Shown here piece after piece: positions 58,400-64,000 of a stretch of 64,000 bases of DNA. This DNA comes from Archegozetes longisetosus (lineage: Eukaryota > Arthropoda > Arachnida > Sarcoptiformes > Trhypochthoniidae): NCBI GenBank assembly GCA_018873245.2, contig JAEMBT020000099.1:51868-115867 (forward strand), written 5' to 3'. The position numbers and the translations under genes were made by a program. Under the pieces are notes generated by a model. The model saw only the letters and a list, made by a program, of their open reading frames with translations, searched no databases and was not told the origin of the DNA. Within the stretch, counting starts at the first letter, position 1, and every line of letters starts with the position of its first letter.

Positions 58400-58620
58400 A
58401 ATAGAATGTTTATACTGCATTTTTGCCAATGGGCATCATAACACACACGCGTCTTGGTTGTTGAGCGTGAATTTTATACGAGGCAAATAAAGTTGTAATA
58501 CCCTTAGTATATATTATTATAGTAGTGCATTTTCTTCTATGACGTTCCCAACATCCTATATACAATCAAAAATTTAATTAAAAGTTTTCGGCAGTTACTG
58601 ACCAAAATAGATCAAAAATT
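58400..58620. other. Unannotated interval
   Basis: Short stretch between the mariner fragment and the LINE 3' end; nothing recognised. Confidence 0.4.
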
Positions 58621-61600
58621 AATGTTTTGTATTCCAGAATTTTAAGAGACTAACTTTACGGCAAGTAGCCCAGTCTTGTGTATATTTTTTATGTATCTGT
58701 GTATAAATTTTCTTGCAATGCGACATATTTGATTGTTGCTTTTCATAATTCAATGTGTGTGTTATAGTGTAGTTCTAAGGTGTTCATCCTTTTTTGTAGT
58801 GTATGTTGTTTTCTTCTTTGAAACATAGAATTAGTGGTACAATGACCACTTTTCCATTTTTAACATTTGTATTATTTCTTGTGCAAGTTCTGTATATTTT
58901 GTAATTTTTTTGTTTGTTTTGTACGTTGTGTGAGTTGGGTATTATTATATCGATTATGTATGCGGTTTTATTTTGTTGACCTATTAAAGTGTAGCCTGGT
59001 TTGTTGTATTGTATTGTTTTATCTGTAATCATAGTTCTGTCGTAGTATTTTTGTGCGCTTTATCTATTACTGTTGTTGGTATGTAGTTGTAATCTGTTGT
59101 AAGTATCTGCTTAAGTTAGCATTTTGCATGCTGATGTGATGCGTTGTATCGTTTTGTGCGTAGTGTGGCAGTTTTTTAATGTGCCATCCTTAGGTTTTGT
59201 CCTTAAAAGTGAATTTTTGTATCTTTTTGTGTTTGACTTGATCTTGTATAGCCAACATGAATCCTTCCACCTCTCCATAAAGGCCAATAGAACTCAGCCA
59301 CTTGTTTGACATTTCTTGATCAACATGTGGCTGAGTTCATACCTTCCATGGAATTCATTCTGAATCCACAACATCATTTTTATCATCTGTTGAGTTGTGC
59401 AAGTTTACAGGTGTATAATATTTATTTGTGTGACTGTTTTGTGTAGATTTGATGTGTGTTGTATCGTGTAAAAGAAATTTCTTAATGTGTCCATCTGTTT
59501 GTAGTGTAAATTATTAAGTCTATGAATCCTCTTCCTTTCTGAGGAGAGTGCCTCTGGATGGTGCTTGTGTTTGGAAGTATTGCTGGTATTTTCCTTTGAT
59601 GTTCTAATATTGTTTTTATCTAGCGTATAACTCTGAAGGAATATATAAGTTTGGGTTTGCCTATATGTTTATTACTTTTATTTTGTTGTGCTTACTTGAG
59701 TTTTTAATATGTCGTTTATACTGTATATGTATTTATTTTTCAATGTTTGTTTTATTTGTGTTCTAGTAGTTTGGATTGTTGGAAGCCTAGGTATCTGTAA
59801 ACACCATTCTCTTCCATGGAATCAATAGTATCTCCGTTTTCAAGAGTGAAGTCTTCAGATACCAGATCTCTTTTTCTATGTGCAGTTTTGCATTTCTCCA
59901 AGCTCAACTCTGTGTGTCTTATGAAAATGCCAGTGTAATTTTGAGTAAATGCTCTAAATGTGCGTTTGTATCTTCATATACTTTAATATAATCCATGTAT
60001 AATAAATGTGATATCTATTGCGTTTGTTTATTGATCTGTCAATGGTGGAGAACTGTGTTTATCTGTTTCCGTACTCCTTCTCTGTAAGCAACGCCAACAC
60101 GAGTCAATTATAACTACTAAAAGATATAGACTTGTATAAGGTTATTACTTAAGAACTTAGCTCCACTCGAATATATCAATAACGATATCCATTTACTTTT
60201 TTAAAAATCTAGAATTAAGATTTAATTAGTCTAGAGTTTCATTTCTAAACTTCTTAAAAATGAAGTTCGACACCTAGCTATCAATTATATAAGATATAAT
60301 TATTTGTTATTATTGATACATTAATGCATAGGCGGGGACACCCTCTCCCACTCAACACCCCTAAAAGATTTGCGATTAAGGTTTTCAACAGCAACAAGTG
60401 ACGCGAGTGGGTTTGCTTGGTTGAGCCGTGATTTCATAAGAGCAGATTTTTAATCTCCATCCCCGTATGGATGGCAGGATGAAACTCATAATTTTATAAA
60501 TTGACTTTTCAACTGATCTATATGTATTTTTAACGCTGGTTCCGAATATGAAATCCAAACATTATTATATCGAATACTTTTCGAGATATTCGACTTTAAA
60601 TATTTTATATCGAATTTTTCCACTTTAAGATTTTTTATTATATGATATATGATTTTAATGTAGAACTTAAAACTGGTTATAATTATGAAACCCATTTTTC
60701 GATATCTATAATATCCTTAGAGAAAATCGTAGATTCATTTTAAATGTTTACTTTAAGGACATCTAGCGGATACACTAAGTTATACAGAGGTGGGCCCATT
60801 GACAATTCTAATTAGCATGATGACTTCTATTAAAATATATCATGAGATCCCGGTGTATGGATAGTCAGAATCCCATAGACTTATTTTCATCGTTTGAATA
60901 CAAAATTTAGTGAAGTCACATTTGTCAACAATTCATTTTATATATTTGAGCCTGAAATCTGTAACTACTACAAACAGGCTGTCCTTTTGTTACGATATTG
61001 GATCAAAAGTTTAGAAACTATTTTAAGTATTTTATTAATGTGTGAGTACTCTCTGTGTCATTAAGATTCAATTGAGTCAAGTTTTTCTCTCAATACAAAT
61101 GCATCAAAATATTTAGTTGATGTTACTCTGCAGTTATCATTATTGTGTTAAATGTGAAAATCGTATTTTGTGCTGTTTATGTTAAGGTGTAGTGTAGTTT
61201 TCCAGTATTGCATTACGTTTTGTAAAAATACAATAAGTGTAGGATGTATTAATATTTTGAATATGTGTAATATGTGTATTAATCAAATGTGTGGTGTATC
61301 ATCAAGCGCTTTTTTGTAATCAATGTTGTGTGTAGATGTGTGTTGTTAGTATGTCTGTTGTAGGACCATAAAATCTATTAGGAGTTGTTCCTTATATACT
61401 ATGTAATCTCTATGACAGCCTTTTTGTTCTGTTAAAACGCTTGTATCTATAAATTTTGTTCGTTATGTAAGATGCATTTTATAGGTTGTAGGTAAGCATG
61501 TAATAGGTCTGCATTTCGCTGAAAGTTTCGTATCTATGCTTTTTGCTTTAATGTAGGTAATTCCTTGTGTGAAAATTTTGGTGTGTCTGTTGGGTTATGT

Positions 61601-62100
61601 ACGTTAAATGTTTGGCTAACACTAGATGTAGACATAAGTTTTTATGCCAAAAGTTTTGTATATTGTACACACTAGATGCTTTCCGATTATTTTTAATTAT
61701 TTTATTTTTTGTTGTTTATTTCTGTGTGTCATTGGCGTGACGTGTTGTGCGTGTGTGATTCCTCTTCTCTGATCAAAATTGCATCCAGATTATGTTGGGC
61801 TGGGTTGGACCAAATCGAGGACCAATATTTATGAGTTATTTTATAGGTGTACCATTATTTTGTTGTTTGTGTTCTGTGTTCATGTGTCTGTAAAATATCT
61901 TTTCATTGCCTGTGAATTGTATGTTACGTTTGTGATCAGCACTTGTTTGTATCTGTGTAATCATTGTAAATGCTGATAATTTTTGTTGTAATACGTCTAT
62001 GTATTCGCGTGTTTTCGTTGTTTTTCATGTTTTGTTGGTCTTTTATGTATATTTTGCGTGTTTCATTAATGCTTTTGATCTATTATATTTGGTGTAATAT
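58620..62100 (-). pseudogene. Decayed RLE-type (R2/R4-like) LINE
   Basis: The strand is GT-rich on plus because the coding strand is minus. Reading down from 62100 in broken frames: an upstream segment with WSSIWSNPAQHN (about 61790-61830), RT motif RPITCLPTTYK (about 61480-61510), QKGC (about 61420), motif A with IDYKKA (about 61305-61326), and the palm motif at about 59988-60005, which reads LLYMDYIKV where LLYMDD is expected. Then come RYLGF (about 59790), a LNNLHYKQMDTLRNFF segment (about 59450-59520) and a C-terminal part with YIIDIIIPNSHNV in an open frame (59032-58784). The order and C-terminal motifs fit LINEs with a restriction-like endonuclease. Dozens of lesions are present. Confidence 0.8.
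60110..61020. other. Foreign sequence interrupting the LINE
   Basis: LINE coding similarity stops near 61020 (after motif A) and resumes near 60105 (just before the palm motif), while only some tens of residues are expected between them. The intervening ~0.9 kb has a different composition without the GT bias, a C-rich block at 60335-60360, and an AAAGTCGAATATCTCG-type string near 60570-60595. No terminal repeats or coding region were recognised. Confidence 0.5.
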
Positions 62101-62580
62101 ATTAATCAACCTAGATTACAGCGAATGGTGTCTATTTTAAACTCTAAGTGTCACTTACAGGCTGTTTTTCGGACTTTTTGATTGAGTCGTGACGTAATCT
62201 TTAGGCCATGGTGTTATCACAGTGATCATTGTACAATATACAAGTGTATTTAGTTTAATTGTTAAATTTGTGTCTTTGTTGATGTGTTCATTTGTTTTCT
62301 CTAGTGATCTTGATGCGTGCAGTTTTCTTTAATCGTGGTCTGTTATATGAATCTGTATGTTTGTATAATGTTAAATATTTCTGGTCTATTTTAAAATTAT
62401 TATACACACATATTGACTAACAGTAATAGGGACTACTCGGACATCGACTAGACGGTCACGAACTCAAGTTGATATGTGTTAAGGTTACTCTAGTATTTTG
62501 TATATTTTCATGTGTCAAACGTGTTGTTTGCAAGAATTTTCTGTAGTATCCTAGATAATACAACTAAGGCACTTCTGGTA
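62100..62580. other. Unannotated GT-rich interval
   Basis: Probably the decayed 5' part of the LINE, but no motif could be placed. Confidence 0.3.
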
Positions 62581-62589
62581 GTCGAGGGG

Positions 62590-62910
62590 GGTCATCCTAT
62601 ATATAGTTGGAAAGGTCTCAACGAGTACTGTTCGTTGGGCGGGTTACAATTGTCTCCGCCCCTTTTCAAAAATCGGTCATAGTGCTAAGCTTGTACTCCA
62701 CCCTACATATTATACATCTTTGGAATTGTCTTGATGGGTACTACCCACTGGGTGTGGTTATCATAAGCCCCGCCCACTTTGTTAAGGACCAACCGTAAAT
62801 TACTAATTCTGAGCTCTACCTCTACATATTATAATCCTCGCATTCATCTTGACAAAAACTACCAATTGGGCGTGGTCTCCATTGGCTACGCCCGCTTTTA
62901 TACAATTAAT
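62590..62910 (+). repeat. Three degenerate tandem repeats with GGGCG/CGCCC pairs
   Basis: Units start near 62596, 62702 and 62822. Each reads CCTA(T/C)ATAT, then a CTTGA/TCAAC segment, ACTRYYCRYTGGGYG, and closes with CCGCCC or ACGCCC 15-20 bp later. In every unit the GGGCG and CGCCC blocks are inverted and could form a small hairpin, although the sequence between them varies. Non-coding. Confidence 0.6.
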
Positions 62911-63238
62911 CATTTATTTTATTAACTACACTATTCTAGTTATGTTTATGGAAGGCAATCATAAAGCTATATTGGGTTGATAAAATTTAAAGAAACCCAT
63001 AATTTTAATGTACTCTGAGGTTGTTTAGTTACCCAGAGAGCACCGTGTGGAGGTAGACCTCGTGTTATCCGAGGGTTCTGAAATGAACCAAAATTTTTGC
63101 CCGTTTGCTCCTGGGCTCGCCAGAGCTGAAGATTGCTTACGCTTCGCGAAGCTCAAGGGACTGTTGGAATGGTCCCGCGTAGACTCGAGACATCCTGGAG
63201 GAAGTGTTCGAACCTATAACCAAATGTTGGCTTTGGTC
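62911..63238. other. Unannotated interval
   Basis: Between the tandem repeats and the Merlin pseudogene; it may include the 3' end of the Merlin element. Composition becomes more GC-rich after about 63030. Confidence 0.35.
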
Positions 63239-63960
63239 TTAGAAACTTCGCAAAGTAGCCGTATTTAGCCAACTGAGACGCCAAAATTTTTCTCTCACGG
63301 CCTCTGTCTGGTCACAGCGACCAAAGAAAGTTATATCCTTTTTTAGCTCCCGCTACAGTCGTTCGATTCGTTGGATGTTGACAGATTGGTCACATCGAGA
63401 AACAAAGCCTTCACAGTGGTTAACCATTGCATGGTACGCAAAACCAGATTTTTCCAGGCCTTCGTAGGCTCGCCAGGAGTCGGTGATAATGAAGGAATCG
63501 GGTGTACATGTCGCTCCATTGCAGAAAAAGTGTATCGCGATCCTTACGGGGCATGCGGACAAGGAATGTAGATTTGTCCTCACGACATAATCCTCCAAAT
63601 ATCCACACTTGTTCTGAAGCTAGAACTCGCCCACGATGTTATTTGCGAGTACAGAGGTGGGTTTCATCACACTCAACTATTTCCCTATACCTCCGATTTG
63701 CTCAAAAGTATTTGAAATGATCACTTCACAAACTTCTCGACAGAACATGAACCAGTTGGTGGCAGTATTTTTTATTAATTTGGCAATGAAGCGCAGCATC
63801 TGTCACCAACTCATCACATACAAAAGCGAAAAGCAAAAAGAGAGCATCTTCAACGCTCAACCGCGATTGCTCGAGAAAAGTTCCTTCTAAAGGGCTTACT
63901 TTATTATTGCACAGACCACACCAAAATTTCCACGAGTTTTCCACGAAGCTCACGAAACTT
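63239..63960 (-). pseudogene. Merlin (IS1595/ISXO2-like) transposase, broken
   Basis: On the minus strand, reading down from about 63953, an N-terminal region (TFLEQSRLSVEDALFLLFAF) is followed by a frame change and VECDETH (about 63670), the first catalytic Asp context. WIFGGLCRE and VRMPRKDRDTLF follow (about 63545-63605), and, after another shift, FIITDSWRAYEGL (about 63465-63500), the second catalytic Asp context, and VNHCEGFV. A TAG near 63358 interrupts the C-terminal part, which then reads to a TAA near 63239. This order is diagnostic of DDE_Tnp_IS1595 proteins found in Merlin elements. The 5' end lies beyond the window. Confidence 0.8.
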
Positions 63961-64000
63961 TTCGTAACGCCCTGTGCAGTTCTTTGTACGACAGGATTGA

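Noticed and set aside
59290..59338. Perfect 12-bp stem hairpin (GAACTCAGCCAC ... GTGGCTGAGTTC) as a terminator or RNA gene
   Set aside because: It lies inside decayed LINE coding sequence and a single small hairpin in a eukaryotic context is weak evidence.
58784..62100. Plus-strand frames in the GT-rich region as genes
   Set aside because: The minus strand carries ordered LINE reverse-transcriptase motifs; plus frames are shadows.
63047..63268. Plus-strand frame overlapping the Merlin 3' region
   Set aside because: The minus strand holds the transposase tail; no domain is seen on the plus strand.

Overview
The window is a gene-poor, AT-rich (roughly 70% by eye) eukaryotic nuclear sequence made mostly of transposable elements, repeats and decayed genes. 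Pogo/Tigger, mariner, Merlin and MULE remnants, an RLE-type LINE, env-bearing Ty3/Gypsy elements and decayed multi-pass proteins resembling arthropod gustatory receptors suggest an invertebrate, most likely an arthropod (a mite or similar is plausible). The species cannot be named from the sequence. No prokaryotic operon, tRNA gene or rRNA gene was seen.

Region 1 (1-26229) is a giant palindrome. The left arm (1-13019) and right arm (13358-26229) are near-identical inverted copies around a 338-bp spacer. From outside to centre each arm holds a tandem array of 1.2-1.6 kb degenerate units, a broken chemoreceptor-like gene, a TA-flanked mariner remnant, a nested pair of inverted-repeat elements, about 16 copies of a 40-bp satellite, and a TA-flanked Tigger element with a dead CENP-B/DDE transposase and a MULE-derived element nested inside it. 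Position 1 pairs with 26229, so the palindrome may continue off the left edge.

Region 2 (26230-37550) extends the decayed chemoreceptor and tandem-duplication landscape, with two MITE-like inverted repeats. Region 3 (37555-46600) holds a decayed integrase-env fragment of a Gypsy element, a second env-like pseudogene resembling baculovirus F / errantivirus Env, a GC-rich island, and a 1.6-kb inverted duplication.

Region 4 (about 46890-57340) is the best-preserved element: an errantivirus-like Ty3/Gypsy retrotransposon with a 5' LTR, a tRNA-Thr-type primer binding site, gag, protease, RT/RNase H and integrase, all broken by stops or frameshifts. It has two unusual traits: a repeated Cys-rich module between protease and RT, and two consecutive envelope-like units, the first fused in frame behind integrase. 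A 596-bp double-palindrome MITE sits between protease and RT.

Region 5 (57340-64000) holds a mariner-like N-terminal fragment, a long decayed RLE-type LINE on the minus strand with about 0.9 kb of foreign sequence inside it, three tandem GGGCG/CGCCC repeats, and a Merlin (IS1595-like) transposase pseudogene running off the right edge. No intact protein-coding host gene could be supported.
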